The position numbers and the translations under genes were made by a program. Below are positions 1 to 12,589 of a stretch of DNA of 64,000 bases, one piece after another. The stretch spans positions 2,232,001-2,296,000 of the forward strand of contig JACDQD010000105.1 of NCBI GenBank assembly GCA_019843655.1, written 5' to 3'. Source of the DNA: Lethocerus indicus. Its lineage: Eukaryota; Arthropoda; Insecta; Hemiptera; Belostomatidae. The notes under the pieces are model-generated. The model had not been told where the DNA came from and did not search any database. It was given only the letters and a program-made list of their open reading frames with translations. Each line of letters opens with the position of its first letter. Position 1 is the first letter of the stretch.

Positions 1-3000
1 ATTAAGGCGCTTTGTTTTAATTTAACCCATTGGCAAATGTTAAGGGCCCGAAATTGTCAACGTTGGCCTAAACGTTATCTAATTTATGCCGCCTCGGGAA
101 ATATTATATCATTAATCTCTCCGGTTTTAAATTCCGCCGATAGAAGAAACCGGCGGACGGAGCGGCGAGCTGGGAACCGGTCCTCCGTTTCATTAATATT
201 AAACTCGGACTTTTTTTGCCGTTGTTTTGCCTCTCTTTCTGCTGAGGATCCGGCGGAGTTATTAGCGCCGGCGACCGGATAACGAACCGGGCAAAGTTTC
301 TTCGCTGCGAATCGAAGGCGCCGCCGATAACTCGGCCGTATTGTCGCGAAAAACTTTTGTTCTACAAGAGGCGAGAAATGTCGGGCCACCGCCGGAGATT
401 AATGAGCGGATTCCCGGAAAGGTTTTGAAATATTTTCGGCGTCATTAGAGGCCCCGAAGTCAATCGGTAGCCCGGTGACAGTGGATAGAGGGAGGGACAT
501 CTATCCAGGGATTAACCGGTGTCGCCACCTTCCAATATCTTCTCGATCTCTGCTCCGGCTTTACTCGGTTTCCCTGCCCGCTCCTCTTTTATCCAGGTAA
601 TTTATGAATTAGACCGCGTTTTATTTCAGCGTAGGACGGTAGGTATTTTTCTCCTTTCATGTCTTATAATAACTTTCCTATATAAATTCTAAAATATGGT
701 ATTTATTTGCCCAGGCCCGATCCCCATCGATTTAACATAATTCTTATTGGCATTCCACCTGATTAATATGAATTATTAAATTCAAATTGCGCATTGCATG
801 TATGAATGAAGTCATCTACGTGTAAAACGCTAGTTATTAATTTAAATTAATAGCCCGCATTTATCGGTCGGCTCACGTTTATTGTTCGGACATTGCTGTT
901 GATTGTAAATGATTTGGAATTGGCCACCGCGGAAGAGCTCGTTACGTTTGACGCGATTAGATTATAATAATGTTTATCAAATTAGCAGTTGGTCGCTCGA
1001 ATTGGGTGGGTGAAGTGATTGGGAACGCTATTGTGCTCTGATCTTGTGCCCTTCTCTACATATTACCGGCGGTCACAATGACCCGTACTGCCAGAGTAGC
1101 ACCACGTGTGTTCTAAACCCTCAGAGACGTTTTAATAAACAATCTATATGCCACAAACTGGAATTGATTATTAATAGATATAATGCCAATAAATTAAGCT
1201 GATATCTCGGTTTATTAGCAACTTAATTATGCAATTTTATTGGTACTATTTTATACTTAAAACCTTTCAGGGGTAATTTGAAACGAAATTCAATGTAGCC
1301 GGTGATAAAGGTCCAGCATAGCTAAGTGGCTCCAATAAAGCGAGGAGCTCTTTAACTCCAGTTGTAACAATTAGAATAACTCTCATTAGATCTTCCACTA
1401 TCATTAGTAATATTTTCTACAATTCGTTAATAATATTCAGATGTTGGCATTTTTTTTATTTGTTTGTGCCGCTCATCGTAGAATTCTTAGAAAATCACAC
1501 TGGACACTACGCTTGTATTATTATGACACTGATAAAACTGACATCGACATAAACAATGGCTCACAGATATTAATTTGGGCTTCGGGGGCCAATTATTATT
1601 GGGCCGATTCCCTTGCCATAAAAATTCCCGTATTGAGCCGTATAAAAGTTTTGTACGTAAATACTATCTTTTGGCTCTATACGCAGAGCTATTACATGAA
1701 ACCTAAAATAAAATCCAAAACACAGAATATAAAAATTTGTCTAAAACTTTGAGATATGATCTGTACGAATAAAAATGTTTATCGGGATATCATAAAAGAT
1801 TATTTTTTAACGAAACCTGCAACCTGTGAAGTTGTGAACATTTATATATTTATATAAAATATGCTTCTTCGAAAGAATATAGATTACTAGGTATATGAAA
1901 TTATTCCAGTGGTTCGTAAACTAACAATGCTGAACTCGACTGTAGATTTATTTTTATCCTAAAGTATCAACATTATTAATCAAAATCGAAACTCTAACTG
2001 AGCCTACTCTTACTATTCACTAAAAATATACTTCTTGTACAAGTAGTAAACCATTACTTGGCGGGATTGTAAGATTCTGGTTGTATACAGCCCGATAGAC
2101 CCGTTCCCACATTCATTTTCTAAGGGGACGTGCGTAGTTGGTGCTGACATTATGCTCATGTACTGTCAGGCAGTGAGATGACACCGCTGGGCAATAACTC
2201 CAAGCCTCCAGTTCTTGATTGCTTTCGTGGATTTTTTCAACTTGGAATATAATCACAGAATTTTCACTGTGTAAGTCTCCTCTTACCACTACTTCTGCGC
2301 TTAAACAGGGAATAACATTTCAGACAATTCAGACTCGGTATTCATTCAATGGGAAGTAAATTAAACGGTTTGTAAAGGTTTTTACAATCACCTAAAGTTA
2401 TTTAATGAAATGTTGACCAATCAAAATGAAAATATAAATTATATTTTATAAATGTAAAGTATTGTAAGGCTGTGGAGTGAAACTAACGTTTCACTCGGCC
2501 ACTGAACTGGTTTCTTTTCAATTAAAAATTAATTTTGTTCCGAGGTATGATTAAAATATAAGCGGGGTTATAAACGGCCGATTTTTATTGAATTATCCAA
2601 TTTATAATTCAGGGAGCAAATTCGCGAATTCATAAAGTGTTTAAGGCCAACAATGAATGTATTCAACACGCCGCGGTACATTAATAAAGAATCTTGTTAA
2701 TAACAAAGTGAACATAGGGGGGTTTTCAAACGAGGTTAACTATTCGAGATAGTGTATTAATGGAAACGAACCAGTGATTCATGTATGCTAGAGCGCCCGG
2801 TTGTTCAAACAATTATAGAGGGGAAATACATTTCCCAATTCCCCCAGCCATTAGACCCTTCTACCATTAGCACAATTCACGTTGACCTTCTCGAGCTTAC
2901 AACAAGAATTTAGTTTTGGACACGAAAGGGGTAAGGGAGTTTTCATTCAAAACAGTAAATGGCCTAGAGACGTGTGATTTTTTTCATACGTTTCCGTCGG

Positions 3001-3744
3001 TTTATACGTTTCATACTCTCGTCGGTGTATGGAAGATACACGTTCAAAGAGATTCGGGGTAAGAGAAATAAACATTGTTGATTCCTGCAAACGCGTCCCG
3101 TATCAAAGACTTCCTACAGGAATTTCATGCCGAGTTTATTTATTTTGCGTCCTACACTTGTTGATTTCAAAGAACCATATCCAGACAGCGGTCCATCATT
3201 GTTGACAGTCCGCTGTACACACTTTAATTATATATCAGTTCGTCTATTCCTGAGAAAAGAAAGATAACCAGGAAGGAAATTGTCCCGAATCAGTTTGTCT
3301 ATTTCTTAAAAAAATACTATTTTAACGTAGGTCAGATGTCAGATGCTACTCGACCCGACCTACCTTAAAGTATAATCAATTTAACATATGGAAGCAGTGA
3401 TTTTAAAGACCCCTATTGATATTTACCGATGTTCAATCGGTAAATGCTGGTAAGAGCTACACTTAATACGAGGTCATGCGGGACACGGTTTGTCCCGGCA
3501 GTTTAGCCCGATGGTTTGAGTCGATGAACTCAGTTTATCGCTGCTAGGATACAGCTACGCCGCTGACAGTGGTACTTTCGAGATTACACTCGGGTAATTA
3601 ATGACTACTCCTACACGTATGCATAGTTCGGAAGACGATTTTCACGTAGGAATGTATCGAACTTGAAGATTTCCATTTAAGATATTTTGAAAGACCGGAA
3701 ATAAATAGTTTATAATAATGTTGACATAGTCGAGCATTACACTA
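1..3744. other. Upstream non-coding DNA
   Basis: I see no supportable gene here. The first 600 bases are moderately GC-rich and the rest is AT-rich. Short open frames, including one of 103 codons at 1441-1752, have low-complexity composition and match no family I know. At 590-600 a pyrimidine-rich stretch runs into CAG followed by GTAATT. This could be the 3' end of an untranslated exon of the receptor gene downstream, or equally an acceptor-like sequence, so I do not call it. The region probably holds the promoter and first intron of the receptor gene, which is inference from position only. Confidence 0.5.
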
Positions 3745-3761
3745 TTTGTTATATGTTACAG
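3745..3761 (+). promoter_or_regulatory. Candidate 3' splice site before receptor coding exon
   Basis: A T-rich stretch ending in GTTACAG at 3755-3761 lies 45 bases before the receptor start codon. Insect peptide-receptor genes often have an untranslated first exon spliced close to the ATG, so this is a plausible acceptor. The donor is not established; CAG/GTAATT at 594-602 is one candidate. No transcript evidence is available. Confidence 0.4.
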
Positions 3762-3786
3762 ATTGGGGATATAAAAATCGGACGGG

Positions 3787-3810
3787 ATGATAATAGCAAG
3801 TAGGGAATGA
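3787..3810 (+). promoter_or_regulatory. Seven-codon uORF overlapping receptor start
   Basis: An ATG at 3787 opens a frame of seven codons that ends in TGA at 3808-3810. The stop overlaps the receptor ATG (3807-3809) in an ATGA arrangement. If the transcript starts upstream of 3787, ribosomes scanning from the cap meet this uORF first, and the overlap would favour termination-reinitiation or dampen translation. A second in-frame ATG follows at 3810. The arrangement is seen directly; the function is inference. Confidence 0.45.
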
Positions 3811-4979
3811 TGAATGACACGGCGAGCCTGGGTGAGATGGCTAGCAGCAACAACACGACGGCGGGTTTGGGCGAGATGGGCGGCGCCAGCTACTGCGGCC
3901 CCTGGTTCGAAGATTTCCACTCGACCTACCGGCTGGCCCACGGCTACGTCAGTCTCGTCGTCTGTATCTTCGGCTCGGTGGCCAACCTGCTCAACATCGT
4001 GGTCCTCACCAGGCGCGAGATGACCTCACCCACCAACACTATCCTGACCGGGATGGCGGTCGCCGACCTACTGGTCATGCTCGAATACATACCGTTCTCA
4101 TTCCACCTTTATCTCCTCGTCAGATCGAAAAGAGACACCTATTCCTACGGGTGGGCTCTCTTCGTCCTCCTCCACTCCAATTTTACCCAAGTGTTCCATA
4201 CCATTTCCATCTGGTTGACCGTGATTCTGGCAGTGTGGAGGTACATAGCCGTGGCCTTTCCTCAGAGAAACAGGGAGTGGTGCGGTATGCAGAGGACCGT
4301 CCTGGCGGTGGCAAGCGGCTACATAGCCTGCCCCATACTCTGCATACCGCTTTACTTCGCCTTCGACATTAAACCGCACGTGGTACTGCTGGACGAGCGC
4401 GGGGAAGACGTGACGGAACTATCCAAGGAAGTGTACAACGTGACCCTCTACTACGTCCAGATGAGCGAGATAGCGATGGCGATGGGAGGACTGCTCTACA
4501 GAGTCAACTTCTGGGTGTATAGCGTAGTGATCAAGCTGATCCCCTGCTTCGCTCTGACCGTTCTGAGCCTGATTCTGATCACCGCCCTGATCGACACTAA
4601 GAGGCGCCGGGAGGCGCTCACCTCCGGTAACAGGAAGACGCCCCGCAACGCCGAGAAGGAGAGGCAGACGGACAGAACGACTAGAATGCTCCTCGCAGTA
4701 CTCGCCCTTTTCCTCATCACCGAGTTTCCCCAGGGTATACTGGGCCTCCTCACGGTCATCCTCGGCAACCAATTCTTCCTCTCCTGTTACTTGAAGTTCG
4801 GTGACGTGATGGACATCATGGCGTTGATAAATTCGGCGATTAACTTCATGATTTACTGCGTGATGAGCCGCCAATTCAGGACGACTTTCAGCCTGCTGTT
4901 CAGACCCAGGTGGTTGCCCCTGCCCCAGATGGAGAACGGCCACAGCAACCACACGACCACCATGGTAACTCAGGTTTAG
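3807..4979 (+). CDS. MsR: Myosuppressin receptor-like class A GPCR
   Basis: A complete 390-residue seven-transmembrane receptor in one exon. Membrane helices lie near residues 46-68, 77-103, 120-146, 163-186, 236-261, 292-318 and 334-352. Family signatures are AVADL in TM2 (84-88), IWLTVILAVWRY in TM3 (135-146, WRY replacing DRY), EFPQG in TM6 (306-310, replacing CWxP) and NFMIY in TM7 (346-350, replacing NPxxY). From memory of the family these fit insect myosuppressin receptors, which bind the FMRFamide-like peptide myosuppressin and couple through Gi/o to inhibit visceral muscle and the heart. N-glycosylation sequons occur at N3, N15/N16 and N211. No cysteine is present in extracellular loop 2, so the usual TM3-loop 2 disulfide seems absent; C30 and C327 are the obvious extracellular pair. 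The tail ends in TQV, a class I PDZ-ligand pattern. The start follows a likely splice acceptor and a uORF. The exon is much more GC-rich than its surroundings. A related FMRFamide-type receptor is the main alternative. Confidence 0.9.
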   Translation: MMNDTASLGEMASSNNTTAGLGEMGGASYCGPWFEDFHSTYRLAHGYVSLVVCIFGSVANLLNIVVLTRREMTSPTNTILTGMAVADLLVMLEYIPFSFHLYLLVRSKRDTYSYGWALFVLLHSNFTQVFHTISIWLTVILAVWRYIAVAFPQRNREWCGMQRTVLAVASGYIACPILCIPLYFAFDIKPHVVLLDERGEDVTELSKEVYNVTLYYVQMSEIAMAMGGLLYRVNFWVYSVVIKLIPCFALTVLSLILITALIDTKRRREALTSGNRKTPRNAEKERQTDRTTRMLLAVLALFLITEFPQGILGLLTVILGNQFFLSCYLKFGDVMDIMALINSAINFMIYCVMSRQFRTTFSLLFRPRWLPLPQMENGHSNHTTTMVTQV

Positions 4980-6430
4980 CGAAAGGCGAAAAAGAGGGGC
5001 AAGAGAGGCCCGCCCGCCCCTCTATAGCGCCGCCAATCCACTACCTCCAACCACAATCCCCCTCGACCTCTTATTTCGACCACTCGGCTTTGAATATCCA
5101 CTAGATCTGGAAGGCGGCTACGGTCGTCTATTGTAAAACGCCCGCCGATACACATAAAATTATCCCAATTCCTACTTGACTAGGGCAGGGCGTTACAGGC
5201 GAACTATCGATTTTGTTTATTTTCTCCGGCCAGTTGTGAACATCGACACGAGGGTCACGTTTCGAACGACACATGGGGGGAGGGAGGGGTGTATCCGTTA
5301 ATTCGTTATCGATCGGGATCGTCGGATTGTCGGGTATTGTGAAGTGTGCGGGGCGGGGCGGGCCGTGATGGCCTTGTTTACTCGAGGGCGGGCCGTTTTT
5401 GAAAGCTTCGGCACTCTTTCCGAGACACACACAGACTGCAATCTTGCGGCTCGCCCTCCCCCGGTGTAAGGACCCCCTTCTCCAGTTCTTCACCAAATAT
5501 CTATGGATGTGCCGGACAATAAAGTAGAGCTCTAAGTCGGTCCGCCCCGGGGCACTCTCTCGTCCTCCTTTTTTCCTCGACCCACTCGACATCGCTTTTC
5601 CAGGGTTTAGTGTCTCGAATAGAGTCTCATCTCCGCTATACGGTACTGTTCGGTAGGGCTTTAACGGTGCCTGACTAAATACTTCATTATTTGCCGTATC
5701 GAATTTGAAAACGCTAATATACATTCTGGCCATCCGGATAACTTCTTTCTATTGAATACAAATTGAATTCCTTGAAATCGAATCGAGTTCTATCCGTGTC
5801 AGGGCCGGAAATTCGGTTAAGGACGAATGAAACTACCGATGACGAACAAACGCATGTGTTATGCGCAACTCCAACACCAATTAATTTCGTTACAACGAAC
5901 CTCAATCGCTTTTTAAGCTAAACCTCGGTAAAACTGTAAAAATATATTACGAGTATTGTATAAATGTGTAAATTGTGGGTTTTTCGCGACTGGACTAAGT
6001 ACCCTCGACGTTATTTGACCTAGGGAATTCGTTTTAATACGTGTTGGGCTGTGTCAATATTTCCGTATTTAGCGATTAGCTTTTTGTTTGAAATTTTCGC
6101 ACAGTGATTATGTTATTCGTTAATTCGTAGTGTTATGTAAATATATTAAAATATTATAAGGGCTGTTGTGTGTTGTAATATCCTTATGTAATTATCGTTA
6201 GTTAAGCATAAGCTGTGGATTTCGCTGTATATACATTAGGACATGTGAATATTCGGTGTATATTGGAATCTTTAATTATTTAAGTTCATTCGATATTGTA
6301 TATTTTTATATAATAATATTAACTGTTCCAAGCGGTGGTTTTAATCATATGAGCCCATGATCATTACCACCAGCGAGGAATGTGATAATAATTTAAATAT
6401 TTTAAATGTTCAGCTTCACGAACTATTGCT
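4980..6430 (+). other. Likely 3' UTR and flank of the receptor gene
   Basis: Sequence after the receptor stop grades from GC-rich to AT-rich. Poly(A) signals AATAAA lie at 5518-5523 and 6431-6436. A 201-codon open frame on the opposite strand (5733-5128) shows no recognisable domain and lies in the GC-rich part, so I do not call it a gene. The extent of the UTR is inferred from position. Confidence 0.4.
5518..5523 (+). terminator. Candidate poly(A) signal AATAAA
   Basis: A canonical hexamer 539 bases after the receptor stop codon. It is the first of two candidates, and usage cannot be judged from sequence. Confidence 0.35.
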
Positions 6431-6436
6431 AATAAA
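6431..6436 (+). terminator. Candidate distal poly(A) signal AATAAA
   Basis: A canonical hexamer followed by a GT-rich stretch (TGTCTCAGTGTCC and TGTGTTTG within 30 bases), which resembles a downstream processing element. It would give a 3' UTR of about 1.45 kb. Confidence 0.35.
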
Positions 6437-9400
6437 TGTCTCAGTGTCCAATGTGTTTGTTTTTCCTACTGACCCGAACTAAATTTCTGCCGCAAATTGC
6501 TGCATTAAATTTCTTTAAGACTGAAGCTATGACAATTATCAATAAGAATAACACAATCATAGAAATATTTCACCAACAAATACTTATAACACTATACTGT
6601 CTAAATTTAAGTAGCTATTGATTCAATTATCACTGTATTTATTTAATTACGTATTAATTACTTAATCATAATTAATATTTTCGGGTTTCGTACTAATTGT
6701 ACCGACAAAAGATCGCTTATAAGAAATATATTAAGATAAATAATGCATTTGCAGTTCGATTGAATAGGAATTCAACAGAAATAAGACAAAACAAAAGAAT
6801 AAGTTTTTTACAAACTTTTTGTTTGTTTTAGGTCAATAAAACAGACAAATCATTCATCAGAATGATACGGGAAAATCGAGTTATTGTCTAAATTATATAA
6901 CAACGATTATAGACAATGGTAATTAACACTAGATGTATGAAATAGTCTCGTTGCATATAATTCTATTGACACAAATAAAATAATCATAAATAACGATCAA
7001 AAAGCTGAACGTATCGGTTACAAACGCGGAATAATAATAATTACAACCGGGTGTTCTTTATTTTATCTTCTTAATATGAATAAATGTGTGACTGTACTGT
7101 AAATGGTGAAAGGTGCCTGTGTTCAGGTAATATTTTCTCACATACCTCTGCCGTCATTACGTTTTACTGCCAGATCTTTTCAGTCCCCTTTTATTCGAGG
7201 CGATGTTTATCCACAATTTACGGCAGAGACACGCCCGGCTTCCACTCCGAAAACATCGCTCTTAAATAAGAAGATACGCATTTTATTTGGAAGATAAATA
7301 TTTTACTGGAGTAGTGAAATTGCTAACCGTGGACTCTAACCACCAAACTATTCACCGTGAGCTGATCGTAGATATTCCAGTAGATTTTATTAATACACTC
7401 ACTCCTATTGCCTTTCAGTATTGGTGTCGGTTTATTGGATGTACCGCGCTTAACTCTATCGATTTTCATTTAACAAATATATCTGAAGAGCGAACAGAAC
7501 GGAACAGGTATTCCGTTTAATGAAAATATGCAGTAAAAGGATTGGTATTAATTGCTATTGGACATTTATTAATGGCTTATGTACGTATACTTATTCAATC
7601 CCCGCTCATGGGAAAATGAGCAATTTATTGAAATACGATGCAAAATTACTCATAAAAATTAGAATTTATAACTTCTCATCATGATTAGAAACAAGTTAAA
7701 TCTTTACTTTTAACATTAAGTAATTAATATTTTGCATATTCAGATTTATATTTTATATGTATTTCGTATGAACTCATTATTAAATGGATTCGTACAGGAT
7801 CCGTATCGGTTATTCAGATTAATAGAATTCATAATATAAAAGCATCATTAAAAGATGAAAAACATAATTAAAAGATTTAAATATTGGGACTCTGATTATT
7901 GGACTCTATACATTGATTGAGTTATTTCCTTCCTGCTAAAGTATCTCAAATTTGAAAAAACAACGAAACAATCGTTGCGTCATAATCGCTGTTTCGCTGA
8001 ATTGAATATTTGTTTAGAACCAAAATATCTGTCTATCCGACCGAAGGGATACAGGGATCACTGAAGCGTAACGGCATCCACGCTTTCAGTATTGGTGGAT
8101 TCGTTAATTTTATGACCAATCCGGCAGTCCAAAGTAGGCAATTAATTAAAATTCATTATCCGATTCGATAATCGGTATCTATTTAATCAGCCCTGTGTTT
8201 ATATTGTTAATCAACATCGTTTATTTCCTTGGTGTATTGATTGCTCCTGTTTGCACGGAGCACTTCAATTTTACTGTGGAGCTCGTCTTGTTTTTCTTGT
8301 ATTTTGGTAAACGCTAAGCGGGAATGTCATTGTTACATCGCGATCTGTGGGAATTTGGATAATCGGCTTATGCCTTTTTTGGATTTTTTGTTGGCTGCAG
8401 GTACAAAAGAACTTCTTTTGTATAGCTGTATTAATGTGGTGAATATGGAATCACTTTGGGGGTTTATTTTTCCATTGATTTTCTTCTTTCGTTTGTTCTT
8501 GAATATCCACTCCCATGCCATTTTTACCTGGATGGAGTTTCAGTAGTACTTTCAGTAAGCTATTTGTGTTATTTGCATTGAGATTTTTTAACGGTTTCAA
8601 GTATAAAACATTTACAAAAAAGCAGTGTTCTGTGTTATGAAATTCTGATACAAAATATCGTGTATACGAAGTTTGGCGCTGCAATTTAAATCATGGACTG
8701 ACAGTAACGTCGGAAGTCGAGCGTAGTCGGACTCAGGTATTCGGTAGAGGTACCTGAAACACAATTTATGGCCACCCTTCAGGGCCAGGAGCTGCTCCCG
8801 AATATCCCCCCCCCCCACCTAATTACCTTACAGCACACTTTTCCAGCTGCTACAACCCCTCTTACCATGAACTTTGTTCTGGCTCCAAACATGCCTGCTG
8901 TGGATTTTTTAAAGCATCTCTCAAGATTTCTTTTTTCTTCATAAAAAGAATATATACCCTTTATGTACAAAAAGGAATTATACATCTAATTTAATGCCGA
9001 ATGAATTTAGCCTTTGTTGATACTATTTTCATAGTTTTCTTAAAGTTACTCCTCGTTGTTTGTTGCTGTAGAGTGTGCCACTTGCCGCTAATAAGTTTCT
9101 CCCGGATCCAAGCAAGTCTTAACTACAATTAAGGTAGTGAGGTACACACTCGGCGACGCCCCTTCTTTGAGCCCGTCTTGCTATCTCCTAAGTCAGCCCT
9201 CCTTATGGAATTGCGAGGGTGTAAATCCAGAAGGAAAACCGCAACTAAACACCCTGCCCTTCGAGTGGAACTAATTCCCATTTAAAATCATCTCTACAAG
9301 GATGACTTGAACAGAACTAATATTGAAAATAAGACTAAATAATAGGTTAAGTAAGACAAAATTGAAACAGTTTCATCACAAAAAACACGCTGTTATCTTT

Positions 9401-12400
9401 TCCAATTTCCTGAGAGTAGTAGCGCATTCGTCTTTACCCATTGCAACACAGCAACCAGTGTAATGTTTTAAACAGTTAATAACCGATGATTTACGTCAGT
9501 CCCAAAGTCGATATGGCGTGGACGTTTTTAATAAGCGATCTCTCTTATAACAGCGTCGTGTTAGTGAAAGTTATTTTCCCCCCACCTCGAGTTCATACAT
9601 GCTGTAATTACTTGACTTTTGTTCGGCTACACGCGTGGCCTAAAAACCGATACCGAAGAGCGGCAATTTGTCATAGAATGAAACCCGCTTCTAAGTCGTA
9701 CGAACGCGTGTGGTCGCCCGCCAATGTGGGCTTCGATCGGATAACCGATGACTATTTTTGCAGTTGTCGACGCGCGACACATCCACTATTTGATGGGGGC
9801 CTGTGGGCGCCGCCATCCCTTCCGGGACCCTAATTAAACCGGGATTGTTAGTATACCGGGGTTGGTTAGTATACCGACCGCAGATATCTCGATGTGGACA
9901 CTTTTAATTAGAAGGCGAGCGTTTTATCCGAGGCCAGCGTTTGCAAACCAACCACTTCCATTTTCAACAACGAATTTACGTACAAGACGCAAATGTAAAA
10001 ATATTAATCCAGGACAGTTGTATTAATATATTAATTGTACATCTTTAGAGATTATTGTGTACCTGACTCATAATTTTATACGGAACCTTATCCTTACTAT
10101 CACATTAAAATAATTTAGGCCCGACTGTAAATTGGTCGGACTGTAACGAGGTCTAAAACAGAACTGATATTCCATGATTATGCAAATTGATTGCGCAAGT
10201 GACGCTGTTCTGGTATTTTTATAATAATATATAATTATTTCGGTACAAATTACTGCAAAAATTGAACACCGACGAAAACATGAATACAGACTTGTTCAAA
10301 TAATTCCAAATAACAAACCCGTTTACATCTTATTATAGGCAAGCAGCCGTACCACTTGTAGAAAATATCCGCCCCCACAAATAGTTGGTAAGACACTTTC
10401 GAACGTTATTTATTGCAACCAATATTTTCGAAACCGCCATCTGTATTCGATTTTACATACGGCCCATATGTCACGAAGAGCCGATATTTCATCGGCAAAT
10501 GGTCTATGTTCCGGCATATTAGATCTGGGACAATATATTCACTTGTATAGAACAATAAAACAGGACGGCGAAGCTGGACAACGCCATTATGCAGTTAATG
10601 TATTCAACGCTGTTACGATCTGTTACGATAATAACACTAAAATTAAATGGAAAAATAAAAAGTAATAAGATATCCCGAAAATTATTTTTCGTGGGAAATT
10701 ATAAGCAGTAGTTGCTGTATTAAACATTGTCGAACTAACTAAGGAAACGAATTTCCATCTGAAATCTGTTCCCGATATTAACATGAAAAAAACTCATTCA
10801 CCACATTTCTATTTATTGTTCGCTGCTGCCCAGTCACACATATAAAAATGTCTCATAGGAATCCTTGTCAAATGCCCCTTTGTATCGATTCAGTGTGAAT
10901 ATTTCGTGAAGAGAATTGGAAAATAGAGAAAGTTATGTGCTGTTTTTTCCTGGAACTGCACACTGAACAGTATTCATGATATAGGGTATGACATGGTTCA
11001 TGACATGGTATGACAGTACGGCGTTCAAGAATATTTTTAACAGTCATGAATTTAATTCCGAATCTATTTCGGGGATATTTTCATTGAGTAGATCGGACGT
11101 ACGGTTTTCGCGATACGGATTAATGGCTTTACCCAAGTTCATCTGAGCCTGCTTATAGGATATAACCTGAACGGGGGCTTGAAAATTTATTGACGGAGAG
11201 CGCGCTCTTTAATGAAGACGAACGAATGTTTTTGTTATCTGCTATACCGAGATATTTTAATTCCGATTGTGCCCGACCAGATGTTTACATTTAAAATTTA
11301 CAATAACCTACCATTTATAGATATGAACATAAGAAAAATCAACAAAGTTTACCGTAAACTAAAACATGCCAATAGTCGTAAATACCTTATTTAGGAGAGC
11401 CAACAAAATCTGCGGCCAGAACCATATGACCATATTCCGCGTACAACCAGACACACAAAATAGAATCCAGATCGACGACATTGCTCTCCTATGTATCACA
11501 GATAAAATTTGAATATTAACAGAATTAAGCGAGCCACTTAAATTCGCCGTAGCTATATTTTGCACACATAGTATACTGCGAAAGAACGAATTACGACGAA
11601 ATAGATTAACTACCATAATAAGACAATAAGGGAGTGAATAGGTATATATAATAACTTTAATGGGAGAAAAGTATTGTATGAGTAAAGGTAATAGGGGAAC
11701 AACTGAGTCTTGATCTCACGACGTTGCGGCACCCCACCACATAGAGGAACCCAAGTTGATCTAACTCTTCAGTCGGACCCTGATAATGGAACCAGTAAGA
11801 GTTCTCTCGCAAGCATACCACACCCAGGGGACTTCCAGGAGGGGGCGTGAAGAAAAATAAAACTTTCCACGCGGAACTCGCTCACGTGTTCTTCAAAACC
11901 TGAAAGAGTCTCGAACGCATAGGGCTTGAACACCTGCCGGAGGTTAGATAGTAATAATTCCAATTATGGTCGCAGAATGCACCGCCAGAAGTAGTTTACA
12001 AGAACAATGGATTAGACCACGGGTACGGCTTCGACCTCACTTCCGGGTACCTGCCCGGACGCGATTCCTGTTATTCTCATTAGGAGGGGCCTTTATTATT
12101 ACCGTTGATCACCGCCGCTATTAACTGCCTTGTAATCCCAAGGCGCACTTCCAGGAATATATATTAATAGTATATTTCAAAGGAACAATCGGAGCACTCT
12201 TTATTAATCCACCCTATCCTTTTTATAATTCGAGACTTACCCTTCCTCATCTCTCGACTGGAAATTCAATAAAAACCAGGAGTCAGGCTAGGCAATTAGA
12301 GATATTTCCTGTAGAATGATTCGCAGCAATTAATAAATTTCCCTCCAGTGTATTTAGGTGATTATCACAGTTTACTTATTCATTATTTATTCGATGTTTG

Positions 12401-12589
12401 GCTTTACTTCTATTTTTGTCCGTTGTTTTAGTTACTACATTTAATATTTATGAAAAATATATTTTGTAATATAAGAAACATTGCGTAACATATTATTTTG
12501 ATAATTCGTTTTGTATTCTACATTCTTATGGTATTAAGTCTACATACCATGGTATTAATTATGATAATTTTTGACGGACATTAGCCGTT
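6437..12589. other. AT-rich non-coding DNA
   Basis: About 6 kb with no supportable gene. Open frames are short (up to 115 codons at 9486-9833) and have no family resemblance. There is a poly-C run near 8809-8817 and a small direct repeat of a TTAGTATACCG word near 9848-9876. I see no RNA gene, no coding transposon and no splice-linked exon chain. Confidence 0.5.

Noticed and set aside
590..600. Donor site of an untranslated first receptor exon
   Set aside because: CAG/GTAATT fits a donor, but the preceding pyrimidine tract makes it equally acceptor-like, and there is no transcript evidence.
5128..5733. 201-codon open frame on the minus strand after the receptor
   Set aside because: No domain, no convincing start context, GC-rich DNA and probable antisense to the receptor 3' UTR. 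It could be revisited if transcripts exist.
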